From: Cronobacter turicensis z3032
GTDB lineage: Bacteria > Pseudomonadota > Gammaproteobacteria > Enterobacterales > Enterobacteriaceae
Direction: 5' to 3'
Assembly (NCBI GenBank): GCA_000027065.2
Contig: FN543093.2
Span: 248,001 to 312,000 of the forward strand
DNA length: 64,000 nt
The position numbers and the translations under genes are program-made. The notes below the pieces were generated by a model that was given only the letters and a program-made list of their open reading frames with translations, made no database searches and was not told where the DNA came from. Numbering within the stretch: position 1 is the first letter of the stretch; each line of letters starts with the position of its first letter. Positions 9,164 to 17,875 of this stretch are shown here, piece after piece.

Positions 9164-12100
9164 ATGGCAACAATTCTCGATGGTAGCGCGACCACACAGG
9201 CAGTAACTATTCAAACGCTGGCGCGACACGGCGGCGAATTAATTACTACCGTACAGGCGCAGGGCACCCGAACATTAATTCTGTCGGAGCCTTCCGTGGT
9301 ACGTATTCAGGCTTCGCCTGACGTGGTAATGCGTTATGAGCGGCAGGGCGATGACTTAATTCTGCACATGCAGGATGGCAGCACCGTCGTCTGTAAAAAC
9401 TATTTTGTCGAACAGGAGGGGTATCACAGCGAATTACTGTTCGATGATGGCAAGAATCCGCCTGTCCACGCCGTTTTCCCGTCGAACGAAAGCCTGGCCG
9501 CCAGCGCGCCGGGGCTGACGCCGGAATATCAGGCGGTGGAGAGCATTGAGCCGCTGCTTATCGGTGACAATCATTCGATGACGGTTCTTGGGTCCATTCT
9601 CGGCGCGGTGGCGCTGGGCGGCGTCATTGCCGCGGCAGGCTCCGGCGGCGGTGGAGGCGGAGATGACGATAACGATCGGGGCGGTGAGGGCGGCGGAAAC
9701 AGCGGCTCCATCAAGCTCAATACGCTTGCCGGCGACGGTATGCTGAATGCCCAGGAGGCGCAAAACGCGCTGGTGATTAGCGGGCAGACCGTCAACGTGG
9801 CACCTGGCACGACGGTCACGGTGACGATTAACGGCAAAACGTACACCACGACGGTGGGGGCCGATAACACCTGGTCGCTGACGGTTCCGGCCGCTGATGT
9901 GCAGGCCTTCCCGGACGGTCCGTTACCGGTGCGCGTCACCACGACCGATACCGCCGGCCATGCCATCAGCGCCGAATCCTCACTGGACGTTGCGGCAGAA
10001 TTCCTGCCCGACCCGCAAATTGCCCCGGTATTTGGTGACGACATGCTGGTCCTGAGCGAAAGCCAGGGCAACCAGACCATTAGCGGCACGACGGGCATCA
10101 CCGGCGACGGGCAGAGCGCAGTGGTGGTGATAAACAACGTCTCTTATCCGGTAAAGGTTGACAGTCAGGGCAACTGGAGCCTGACGTTAACGCCCGAACA
10201 GCTCAGCGCACTGCCGCAGGGCGAGCTGCCGATAAGCGTTATCGTCACCGACGCGGCGGGCAATACCGGCAGTAATACCGTGATTGCGACGGTAGATACC
10301 ATTCCACCGCCGGTGACGGTGGCGGCGCTGACCGGCGATAACCTGGTGAATGCTATCGAAAGCAAAGTGCCGATTACGGTTAACGGCACTTCGGAACCCG
10401 GCGCGCAAATCACGGTGAGCTATAATAATCAGCAATATACCACCACGACAGGCGCCGACGGCACCTGGAGCGTGCAGATCCCTGCCGACGCGCTGAGCGG
10501 CATGGCGAACGGCAACTATCCGCTCACGGTGACCGCCAAAGACGCCGCCGGCAATACCGGTACTACCAGCGAAACCGTGACGATGGCGCTGACGCCGCCC
10601 GCGCCGACGCTTAATACCCCCTTCGGCGACGATCAGCTTAACGATAACGACACCAAAGTGACCCAGTTGCTTACCGGGAAAACCGGCGCGTTCGGCGAAT
10701 CGCAAGGGGTCATTATCAACATCGGCGGGCTCGATGTGCTGTCCCACGCCACGCCGGTACGTGGCAGCGGCGGCAAATGGTCGCTGAATATCGATCCTGT
10801 GGCGGGCGGTAACAACTATCTGGCGACCGTCGATGAAAACGGCAACTGGCAACTGGCGTTGCCGCCCGACATTCTTCAGCAGTTTGCCGATGGCGAAATT
10901 ACGATAACCGTGGTGGCGGTCGATGGCGCCGGTAACTTCGGCGCGGCGCCGCAGCAGACGTTTGACGTGGACACCACGCCGCCAACGCTCGCCGTCACGC
11001 CGGTCACCGGCGATGACATTATTACGGCGCTTGAGAGCGGCGCGGATGTGGTCGTCAGCGGCACCAGTAGTGGTCTGGAAAGCGGGCAGAGCGTCGATGT
11101 GCTGATTAACGGCGTGACCTATGTGACGGCCGCCGGGCCTGACGGCAGCTGGAGCGTCACTATCCCCGCAGCTCAGGTACAGGCATTGCCGCAGGGCGAG
11201 GTGCCCATTTCCGTGAGCGCCAGCGATGTCGCAGGCAACCGCGGCAATGAGGTGAGTCAAGTGACGGTCGATACTGAGGTCACGCTGACGGTCAATCCTG
11301 TCGCGACCGATGACATCATCAACTCGCTGGAAATTACCGGCGACGTGCCGGTAAGCGGCACCGCGTCGGTGGAAGACGCCGGGCAGACGGTGACCGTCAC
11401 GCTCAACGGCCAGGACTACACCACGACCGTTCAGCTCGATGGCAGCTGGACCGTCAATCTGCCTGCCGCCGCGCTTCAGGCGTCTGGCGACGGGCAGCAA
11501 CCGCTGACGGTGTCATTGAGCGACGCCGTGGGTAACAGCATCACGGTCAACCATCCGGTTACCATCGACGCCGACGCCGCAACGCTGCCGGTACTTTCCA
11601 TCACCACGCTCTCCGGCGACGGTTACCTGAACGCGTTCGAACATACCCAGCCGCTTCTGTTGAGCGGCACCAGTGCTAACGTCGAGGCGGGGCAGACCGT
11701 CACGCTGACGCTGAACGGCAAAACGTATACCGCGACCACGCAAAGTGATGGGAGCTGGAGCGTGGAAGTCCCCGTCGCGGATGTGCTGCAACTGCCGGAT
11801 CAAGTGTGGACCGTCAGCGCAAGCGTAACGGATACCAGCGGCAACCCGGCCGCCGCCAGTAGCGATCTTACCGTCGTCGCCCAGACGCATCCGACCATTT
11901 CCGTCGAACCGATAGCCGCAGATAACATCATTAACGCGACGGAAAAAGGCAGTGACCTGACCATTACGGGTGACAGCACCGCTATTGAAGCAGGCCAGCC
12001 AGTGACGGTGCTCTTTAATGGCGTAACCTATAACGCGCAGGTTAGCAGCGATGGTAGCTGGAGCGTGAACATACCGGCCTCGGCGATAGCTAATCTCACC

Positions 12101-14746
12101 GACGGGCCGCTGAGCGTGGTGGTCGGCTCTGAAGATATCGCGGGTAATCAGGCTTCCGTCGTGCAGGCGGTGACTGTTGACGCGACCATCGCGCTGGCGA
12201 TAGACACCGTCGCGGTGGATGATTTCATCAGCGATGCGGAGTCGCAAAGCGACGTGACGATTTCCGGTACGGCGTCTGCCGCAGATGCGGGGCGTACCGT
12301 CACGGTGACGCTTGGCGGCAATGACTACAACGCCACGGTACAGTCGGATGGCACCTGGAGCCTTGATGTACCGGCGGCGGATGTCCAGGCGCTGAGCGAT
12401 GGCGAGCTGACTGTTACCGCCTCGCTCACGGATACCGCGGGCAATGCGATTTCCATCGATCGCACCGTTACGCTAGATACCACTGCGCCGGTCGTTACCA
12501 TCAACCCGATAGCGGCCGATGATATCGTAAGCCAGGCGGAAGCTGGCGCGCTGGTGACGCTGAGCGGCACGGCGGAGGCCAACAGCAGCGTGGTGATTAC
12601 CATTGGCTCGCTGACCTTTAACGCCACCACCAACGCCAGCGGCGTCTGGACGACCGACGTCTCGCTTGCCGCCCTCGCTGATGGTGATTATACCGCAAGC
12701 GTGGTGGCCACCGACGCGGCGGGCAACAGCGGCGATGCAAGCCGCCCGTTTGAAATGCTGGTTACGCCGCCGGCGCCGACGGTTGAAGCGCTGCCCTTCG
12801 GCAATGCGTTTCTGTCACTGACGGAGTCGCAAACCGATCAAATCGTTACCGGCACAACAGGCACGGCTAACCCGGCGAGCGTGGATGTCGTCATTAACGG
12901 GATCACTTATCCCGCCACGTTCGATGCCAGCGGCAACTGGCAGATCACGATACCCGCCGCCGATTTGCAGGCGATGCCCGCCGACGGCTCGCAGATCCCC
13001 ATCACCGTGACGGTCACCGATACCGCAGGCAATACCGGCAGCGGAGATAACAGCTTCAGCGCGGATTTTGTGCCGCCGTCGCTGACGGTAAATGACGTGA
13101 CCGGCGACAACCTGATTAACCCTACCGAGGCGGCGGGCGTGATTGTCGTCTCGGGTACGTCAGAGCCGGGGAGCGTCATCACGTTTACCTTAAACGGTGA
13201 GAATTACGGTCCGGCCACGACCGCAGGCAACGGCAACTGGAGTATTAATATTCCCGCAGGTCAGCTGGCGTCGCTTGCCGATGACGTATATGACATGGTG
13301 GTGACCGCAGAAGATGACGCAGGCAACACCATTATCCAGACCGTGCCGCTGACCCTCGATTTTACCGCGCCGGTCGTGGCCATTGACGAGCCGCTGGCCC
13401 TTGATGGTTACATCAGTCAGGCGGAAGCGCAGAGCGGAGTGACAATTACCGGCACTGGCGAAGCCGATCTGCCGCTGACATTAACGCTTAACGGCATCCC
13501 CTATAACACCACGGTCCAGTCCAACGGCACCTGGAGCGTGCAGTTGCCTGCTAGTGCGCTCGGCGCCGTGCCGAACGGCGACTATACCCTCAGCGCAACC
13601 CAGACCGACGCCGCCGGTAACAGCGGCGGCGATACCGCGCCTGTCAGCGTGCTGAGAACACTGCCTGCGCCGACAATTACGCTGGCGTATGGAGATGGCT
13701 TCCTGAGCCAGGCGGAATCGTTAACCGAGCAGACCATCAGCGGTACGACGGGGCTTAGCGCCGGGTCGCTGGTGAAAACGGCGACGGTGACGATTGGCGG
13801 CGTGGGCTATACACCCACCATCAACAGCGACGGTACCTGGAGCGTGACGCTGACGCCAGAACAACTCCAGGCGCTGCCGCAGGGGTCGGTACCGATCCGT
13901 GTAGACGTAACCGACGTCGCGGGTAACGCGGGTACACGGCAGACCTTCTCGACCGTGGATACCCAGATCCCTACCATTAATGTCTTGCCGGTGACCGGCG
14001 ACGACATTATCGATCAGACCGAAATCACGGGCGGTGGACTGACCATCAGCGGCGATTCCGAGCCGGGCGCGGAGGTGACGATTGTCTTTGGCGACGTGAC
14101 GCTAAACACCACCGTGCTGGGGGATGGCAGCTGGAGTGTGGCGTTGACGGCTGACGCGCTTGCACAGCCGGCCGGTAGTTATACGCTGGATATTACGGCG
14201 CGTGACGATGCCGGTAATGAAGTCACCACCCAGCATATCGTGGAACTGCAGAACGGCGTTGCGGCGCCAGCGCTGATGTCCCTTTTCGCTGAGCCTTTGG
14301 TAAGCAACGAGATGGCGCTGACAGGTACTGACGGCAACGATCACTTTATTCTCAACAGTCTGGATTTCAGCCGACTGGACGGCGGCGCGGGCGTCGATAC
14401 CTTAACCCTTGGCGACAAAGTGCCGACGCTTAATCTGGCGCAGCTCGGCTTTAAGGTGGCGCATATTGAGGTGCTCGATCTCGGTACCAGCGGGAAGGGC
14501 AGCCTGACGCTGGATCTTGATAATGCGCTCAACCTGAAAGACGAGCCGCAGGAGCCGCTGCGCATTACCGGCGATAACGGCGGCGAGGTGACGCTGCTCA
14601 ATACGCCGGATGGTATCTGGTCAATGAGCGGCTTCGAGACGCTCGGCGGTCAGGTGTTTGATGTTTATCACAACAGCGCGCTCGGGGCAGCTAACACGCT
14701 GGGCGACCTGCTTATTCAGGACAATATTCACGTGAAAATGATGTAG
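9164..14746 (+). CDS. Giant BapA-like repetitive adhesin, probable type I-secreted surface protein
   Basis: 1860 residues. Residues 1 to about 135 resemble the prefix domain of BapA/LapF-type biofilm proteins. Residues 139-159 form a hydrophobic, Ala/Gly-rich segment, followed by a Gly/Asp-rich linker (160-180). From about 183 to 1700 there are 15 Ig-like repeats of about 95-103 residues (one longer), each with a D-x-hydrophobic-N/S-x-x-E opening, an NG-x-x-Y strand, a DG-S/T-W-S-V motif and a D-x-A-G-N close. The last 160 residues hold an RTX-like patch (GTDGNDHF, LDGGAGVDTLTLGD) and an acidic, aliphatic end. No Sec signal peptide is evident, which fits C-terminal-signal type I export. No ABC/MFP/TolC-like export genes are adjacent. 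In E. coli K-12 this position holds aslB/aslA. A role in adhesion or biofilm is inferred from architecture. Confidence 0.8.
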   Translation: MATILDGSATTQAVTIQTLARHGGELITTVQAQGTRTLILSEPSVVRIQASPDVVMRYERQGDDLILHMQDGSTVVCKNYFVEQEGYHSELLFDDGKNPPVHAVFPSNESLAASAPGLTPEYQAVESIEPLLIGDNHSMTVLGSILGAVALGGVIAAAGSGGGGGGDDDNDRGGEGGGNSGSIKLNTLAGDGMLNAQEAQNALVISGQTVNVAPGTTVTVTINGKTYTTTVGADNTWSLTVPAADVQAFPDGPLPVRVTTTDTAGHAISAESSLDVAAEFLPDPQIAPVFGDDMLVLSESQGNQTISGTTGITGDGQSAVVVINNVSYPVKVDSQGNWSLTLTPEQLSALPQGELPISVIVTDAAGNTGSNTVIATVDTIPPPVTVAALTGDNLVNAIESKVPITVNGTSEPGAQITVSYNNQQYTTTTGADGTWSVQIPADALSGMANGNYPLTVTAKDAAGNTGTTSETVTMALTPPAPTLNTPFGDDQLNDNDTKVTQLLTGKTGAFGESQGVIINIGGLDVLSHATPVRGSGGKWSLNIDPVAGGNNYLATVDENGNWQLALPPDILQQFADGEITITVVAVDGAGNFGAAPQQTFDVDTTPPTLAVTPVTGDDIITALESGADVVVSGTSSGLESGQSVDVLINGVTYVTAAGPDGSWSVTIPAAQVQALPQGEVPISVSASDVAGNRGNEVSQVTVDTEVTLTVNPVATDDIINSLEITGDVPVSGTASVEDAGQTVTVTLNGQDYTTTVQLDGSWTVNLPAAALQASGDGQQPLTVSLSDAVGNSITVNHPVTIDADAATLPVLSITTLSGDGYLNAFEHTQPLLLSGTSANVEAGQTVTLTLNGKTYTATTQSDGSWSVEVPVADVLQLPDQVWTVSASVTDTSGNPAAASSDLTVVAQTHPTISVEPIAADNIINATEKGSDLTITGDSTAIEAGQPVTVLFNGVTYNAQVSSDGSWSVNIPASAIANLTDGPLSVVVGSEDIAGNQASVVQAVTVDATIALAIDTVAVDDFISDAESQSDVTISGTASAADAGRTVTVTLGGNDYNATVQSDGTWSLDVPAADVQALSDGELTVTASLTDTAGNAISIDRTVTLDTTAPVVTINPIAADDIVSQAEAGALVTLSGTAEANSSVVITIGSLTFNATTNASGVWTTDVSLAALADGDYTASVVATDAAGNSGDASRPFEMLVTPPAPTVEALPFGNAFLSLTESQTDQIVTGTTGTANPASVDVVINGITYPATFDASGNWQITIPAADLQAMPADGSQIPITVTVTDTAGNTGSGDNSFSADFVPPSLTVNDVTGDNLINPTEAAGVIVVSGTSEPGSVITFTLNGENYGPATTAGNGNWSINIPAGQLASLADDVYDMVVTAEDDAGNTIIQTVPLTLDFTAPVVAIDEPLALDGYISQAEAQSGVTITGTGEADLPLTLTLNGIPYNTTVQSNGTWSVQLPASALGAVPNGDYTLSATQTDAAGNSGGDTAPVSVLRTLPAPTITLAYGDGFLSQAESLTEQTISGTTGLSAGSLVKTATVTIGGVGYTPTINSDGTWSVTLTPEQLQALPQGSVPIRVDVTDVAGNAGTRQTFSTVDTQIPTINVLPVTGDDIIDQTEITGGGLTISGDSEPGAEVTIVFGDVTLNTTVLGDGSWSVALTADALAQPAGSYTLDITARDDAGNEVTTQHIVELQNGVAAPALMSLFAEPLVSNEMALTGTDGNDHFILNSLDFSRLDGGAGVDTLTLGDKVPTLNLAQLGFKVAHIEVLDLGTSGKGSLTLDLDNALNLKDEPQEPLRITGDNGGEVTLLNTPDGIWSMSGFETLGGQVFDVYHNSALGAANTLGDLLIQDNIHVKMM

Positions 14747-14786
14747 CGGGCGGGTGACGGGATTTAGCGACATTCCGTATTATGCG

Positions 14787-14804
14787 TGTCGCTCACAGGA
14801 GACA
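14787..14804. promoter_or_regulatory. GlrR (QseF) binding site 1 upstream of glmZ
   Basis: An exact TGTC-N10-GACA match, the motif described for the response regulator GlrR at glmY/glmZ promoters. It lies about 205 bases upstream of the glmZ start, 41 bases after the adhesin stop codon, and within a 7-bp inverted repeat (14766-14793). Confidence 0.7.
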
Positions 14805-14850
14805 TATAAGTTTTTAATATCTATAGGGAAAACAGACAGGCTGCAAATCC

Positions 14851-14868
14851 TGTCGCTATTCGATGACA
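14851..14868. promoter_or_regulatory. GlrR (QseF) binding site 2 upstream of glmZ
   Basis: A second exact TGTC-N10-GACA motif, exactly 64 bases after the first (about six helical turns), so both sites would lie on the same DNA face. Confidence 0.7.
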
Positions 14869-14892
14869 CCTGATGGCTGCGCCTGCCGGGGA

Positions 14893-14905
14893 AATCAACA
14901 TATGG
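14893..14905 (+). promoter_or_regulatory. Possible IHF site upstream of glmZ
   Basis: AATCAA-CATA-TGG matches the IHF core WATCAA-N4-TTR with one mismatch. It lies between the GlrR sites and the sigma54 elements, where IHF bending is expected at GlrR-dependent promoters. A short motif in AT-rich DNA, so only suggestive. Confidence 0.4.
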
Positions 14906-14964
14906 CGCTGGTCACAGTGGCGATGAAACAAGGACTTAGGCGTTACAGACAAACGCTGCATACC

Positions 14965-14992
14965 TGGCACGATAAATGCTACAATAACGGTG
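14965..14992 (+). promoter_or_regulatory. Overlapping sigma54 and sigma70 promoters of glmZ
   Basis: The sigma54 element TGGCAC-N5-ATGCT (14965-14980) has the diagnostic GG and GC dinucleotides 12 bases apart. A sigma70 -10 box TACAAT (14980-14985) overlaps its end, with only a weak -35. Both predict the same start near 14992, the first base of GlmZ. This dual layout is known for glmY and, in some enterobacteria, glmZ. Confidence 0.75.
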
Positions 14993-15192
14993 TAGATGCT
15001 CATTCCATCTCTTATGTTCGCTTCGGCTTCATAAACCCAGGAATGACGCAGAGCCGTTTACGGTGCTTATCGTCCACAGACAGATGTCGCTTCGGCCTCA
15101 TCAAACACCATGGACATAACGTTGAGTGAAGCACCACATTTGTTGTCAAACAGACCTGTTTTGATACCTGCCCTCGGGCAGGTATTTTTTTT
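14992..15192 (+). ncRNA. glmZ: GlmZ small RNA
   Basis: Hfq-dependent trans-acting sRNA that base-pairs with the glmS leader and activates synthesis of glucosamine-6-phosphate synthase. It is destroyed by RapZ/RNase E unless the decoy sRNA GlmY is abundant. The 5' end GTAGATGCTCATTCC, the central GACGCAGAGCCGTTTACGG block and the downstream GTTGAGTGAAGCACC region match E. coli GlmZ closely. The first stem-loop differs in detail (GCTTCGGCTTC). The transcript ends at a 9-bp terminator (TACCTGCCC/GGGCAGGTA) followed by eight T. Length is about 201 bases (E. coli about 207). It lies downstream of hemY's 3' end, as in E. coli. Confidence 0.95.
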
Positions 15193-15204
15193 CCTGTAGG
15201 TCAT

Positions 15205-15309
15205 CTTTCGCGTTGTGGCTGTGTTAGCTGCGCGCACTCACCCCGGTCACTTACTAATGTAAGCTCCCAGGGATTCGCTTACTTGCCGCCTTGCCACATC
15301 ACGAAATCT
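15205..15309. repeat. Dispersed imperfect-palindrome repeat, copy A
   Basis: An element of about 105 bases. Its ends are related as inverted repeats (TTCGCGTTGTGGC and GCCACATCACGAA). The core has the order CACCCCGGTCACTTACT / GTAAGCTCCCAGGGATT, with a CTTAC/GTAAG foldback. The same core recurs at 15328-15421 and 40645-40748. It is non-coding; I cannot name the family. Confidence 0.75.
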
Positions 15310-15327
15310 GACCCACAGACCGAAGGG

Positions 15328-15421
15328 CTTTCGCGTTGTGGTTGCCCTGGCTGCGCGCTCACCCTGGTCACTAACTGATGTAAGCTCCCGGGGCTCCCAT
15401 TACTGCATAACAACATTTCTC
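15328..15421. repeat. Dispersed imperfect-palindrome repeat, copy B
   Basis: Second copy, in direct orientation 123 bases after copy A. It begins with the same TTTCGCGTTGTGG and shares the CTGCGCGCTCACCCTGGTCA and GTAAGCTCCCGGGG blocks, but its right end has diverged (no TTGCCGCC). With copy A it fills the glmZ-hemY gap. Confidence 0.7.
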
Positions 15422-15434
15422 AAACCGCGGAGTT

Positions 15435-15456
15435 AAAAAACCCCTCCGAAGAGGGG
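15435..15456 (-). terminator. Intrinsic terminator of the hemCDXY operon
   Basis: On the minus strand a CCCCTC/GAGGGG stem with a 4-base loop is followed by six T. It starts just after the hemY stop at 15463. Confidence 0.9.
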
Positions 15457-15462
15457 TGGGGA

Positions 15463-16659
15463 TTATTGCGGGGTGTTCTGCTGTAGCGTCAGCAGCAGGC
15501 CGTCGCGGCGCATCGTGGCGGCCTCTTCGGGCTGATGCAGACGGTCGAGGACGTCAGCAAGCCAGGCGTAATCGAAGGCGTCCGGGCGCTGTTTAAGGGC
15601 GGCGCGAAACGCGAGGCTCGCCTCTTTCCATTCGCCGTGTGACATCAGCAACTGGCCTAACGTACTCCAGAGCAGCGGGCGATCGCCGTAGGTTTTAATC
15701 TGCTGGCGCAGCGCTTTTTCCAGCTGTTCCGGGTTACCGGCTTTCAGGCGCGGCATCAGCAATACCAGACGATCGTCATACTGGCGTTTCAGGCCGTCGA
15801 GGATAATCTCCTGCGCGGTCTGATGGTCGTCGCATTCAATAAGATGTTCCGCCATCGCCACCTGCAACGCCGGTTGATGGCGCGTTTTGCGGCTCTGGTT
15901 ACGCCACCAGGTTTTCAGGCCGTCGCTGCCCTGATCGGCGCGCGCCTGATCCATCAGCCCGATCCAGGCCTGACGCGTCAGCGCGTCGCGGTGTTCGTCG
16001 TCGCCTACGCCCGCTTTCTGCATGGAAGGAATAATATCCAGCAGCGAACTCCAGGCGCCGGTGCGGATATACGCCTGTTCCGCCAGACGCAGCACTTCCG
16101 GGTGGCGCGGCGTAATTTCCAGCAGGCGATCGACGCCGTGGCGGGCGGCGTGGTTTTCATTGCGCGCCAGTTGCAGACGCACGCGGGTGATCTCAACCGG
16201 AATTTGATCGTTATCCGCCAGCTCCGCCGCGCGCTCAAGGTGCTGATTGGCGCGTGCTTCGTCGCCGCGCTGCTGGGCGGCTTCCGCGGCCAGCAGATAG
16301 TTAACCACCGGCTGTTCAGCGTGATCGGCGTTTTTTGACATCAGCTTTTCAACCTGCTGATAATCGCCCTCGGCAAGCTTAAGCAGCGCCAGTTTGGTTT
16401 GCTTACGCGCGCGGCTGCGCTTGCGGCCCGCGAACCAGCCGCGAGTACGCGCGCCGGTGTGGAACAGACGACGCAGTAGCCATTCGATGGCAAACAACAC
16501 CACCAGCGAGAGGATCGCCATGATCGCAAGGCCGGTAACGCTGGTTTCAATATTCCAGGTATCGGTCTGGATCAGCACATAACCCTGATGACCGGCCACC
16601 ATCGGGCCGACCACGATCCCGGCGATCAACAGCAGAAACAGCAATAAGACTTTCAGCAT
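15463..16659 (-). CDS. hemY: HemY, membrane TPR protein of the haem operon
   Basis: 398 residues, equal to E. coli HemY. Two hydrophobic segments (about 2-20 and 41-62) anchor it in the inner membrane, and the rest is rich in TPR-like helical repeats (for example LLAAEAAQQRGDEARANQHL). It lacks FAD-binding features and is unrelated to the Bacillus protoporphyrinogen oxidase also called HemY. In enterobacteria it is thought to act in late tetrapyrrole metabolism or haem handling, but its biochemical role is not settled. The start overlaps the hemX stop by one base (TAATG), and it is the last gene of hemCDXY. Confidence 0.93.
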   Translation of the reverse strand: MLKVLLLFLLLIAGIVVGPMVAGHQGYVLIQTDTWNIETSVTGLAIMAILSLVVLFAIEWLLRRLFHTGARTRGWFAGRKRSRARKQTKLALLKLAEGDYQQVEKLMSKNADHAEQPVVNYLLAAEAAQQRGDEARANQHLERAAELADNDQIPVEITRVRLQLARNENHAARHGVDRLLEITPRHPEVLRLAEQAYIRTGAWSSLLDIIPSMQKAGVGDDEHRDALTRQAWIGLMDQARADQGSDGLKTWWRNQSRKTRHQPALQVAMAEHLIECDDHQTAQEIILDGLKRQYDDRLVLLMPRLKAGNPEQLEKALRQQIKTYGDRPLLWSTLGQLLMSHGEWKEASLAFRAALKQRPDAFDYAWLADVLDRLHQPEEAATMRRDGLLLTLQQNTPQ

Positions 16660-17855
16660 TACTGTTCTCCCTGCGTCGGCGCCGCGTCGGCCGGAGCTTG
16701 CGTGCGTGGGTCGTCAACCTGCGGGGCGGCGGCATCGCCCGGCACTGACGGCTGCGCCATCAGGTTGCGTACCCGCGTCTGCATCAGTTTTTCCAGAATC
16801 GCCTGGCTTTGCAGGGTTTCCGGGACGTCCATGCTGATATTTTGCTGGGCCAGGTTGTCGATAGATTCCAGAAACGCTTTGGTGCCCGCGTCACTGGTGT
16901 CGTAGTACGCGCGCACCCACGTGGAGACGTTATCGAGCGACTGCTTGTAGATCTCATCCTGATGGCGCGGCACAGCCTGGGCGGCGACCAGCAGACGCGA
17001 GCGGATATTCTCGCGCAGGTAAATGTCCTGATTCGGGGCCAGCAGCGGGACGGCGGTATCGTCGCGACGGCGGATAGTAATAAAGCTGTCCATAAAGTTG
17101 TGCCAGCTTTTCACCAGATTCTGACGCCATTCGCCAAGCGAGCTGGAGAGTTCGCTGCCGTCGCTGTCCATCGGCGCGTCGTCACTGTCGTTATCCGCAA
17201 GACGCAGGTTATCGACCTGGTTGGAGAGCTGGTTCAGCTTCAGAATGATGCCGTCGTAATCGACCTGCGTCACGCTTGCCAGCGCGGCGATGTCATCCGT
17301 CAGCGCGCGGCGGGCGGTGATAAGGCTCGGATCGTTCATGTCGGCGAGGCTCGCATCGGCGCTTTTTAACAGCGCGGCGGCGGTGGTGGCGTCCTGATCG
17401 CTCCAGAGCTTACGCCCGGCGAGTTTCACCAGGAAATCGGCCTGGGCGAGCTGCCAGGTTTTGGCGTCGCTGCCGGAAATGGTCGCGACTTTTTTCTGAA
17501 CTTCGTCCAGTTCGCGCGCCATCGCTTCCTGCTGGCGGGTCGCGGTCGCGAGGGCATCAGACTGCGCCTTGAGGGTTTTCTCAAACTCAGCTTTCTGCGC
17601 CTGCTGCTGATTTTGCAACGAGGTTAACTGGGTGGCGAGGGTATCGGTGCTGGCATTCTGACTGTCGGCCTGCTTTTTACTCCAGGTCCACAGGCCCGCG
17701 CCCGTCGCCAGCGCAATGGCGATGGCCACCGCGCTGAGCACCAGCGCGGTTTTGCCGGAGCGGTCTTTTTTCGCGGTCGGTTCCGGCTGTGGCGTTGTCT
17801 CCACAACCTGCGGGGTTTCTTCAACCGTAGCAGGGGTGTGTTGTTGTTCCGTCAT
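16659..17855 (-). CDS. hemX: HemX, membrane protein of the hemCDXY operon
   Basis: 398 residues (E. coli 393). A Pro/Thr/Glu-rich cytoplasmic N-terminus (1-30) is followed by one membrane segment (about 36-57), a long Gln/Ala/Lys-rich coiled-coil stretch (about 65-125) and a periplasmic domain with an acidic insert ([14 protein letters not shown]). It was once annotated as uroporphyrinogen III methyltransferase, but it lacks the SAM-binding motifs of CysG/CobA and that name should not be used. The C-terminal tail is low-complexity Ala/Pro-rich. It starts 20 bases after hemD and overlaps hemY. Confidence 0.92.
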   Translation of the reverse strand: MTEQQHTPATVEETPQVVETTPQPEPTAKKDRSGKTALVLSAVAIAIALATGAGLWTWSKKQADSQNASTDTLATQLTSLQNQQQAQKAEFEKTLKAQSDALATATRQQEAMARELDEVQKKVATISGSDAKTWQLAQADFLVKLAGRKLWSDQDATTAAALLKSADASLADMNDPSLITARRALTDDIAALASVTQVDYDGIILKLNQLSNQVDNLRLADNDSDDAPMDSDGSELSSSLGEWRQNLVKSWHNFMDSFITIRRRDDTAVPLLAPNQDIYLRENIRSRLLVAAQAVPRHQDEIYKQSLDNVSTWVRAYYDTSDAGTKAFLESIDNLAQQNISMDVPETLQSQAILEKLMQTRVRNLMAQPSVPGDAAAPQVDDPRTQAPADAAPTQGEQ

Positions 17856-17875
17856 TGTGGCTTCCCGTTTAAAAG

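Noticed and set aside
9434..9763. Short antisense frames within the adhesin gene, here and at 10187, 11513, 12325, 13807 and 14341
   Set aside because: They mirror the repetitive coding sequence of the adhesin and have no independent start signals.
14863..15129. An 88-codon plus-strand frame across glmZ
   Set aside because: The region is the GlmZ promoter and sRNA, recognised by sequence. The frame has no RBS and no protein-like composition.
16659..17855. hemX as uroporphyrinogen III methyltransferase
   Set aside because: Old annotation. The protein has one membrane segment and a coiled coil but none of the SAM-binding motifs of CysG/CobA.
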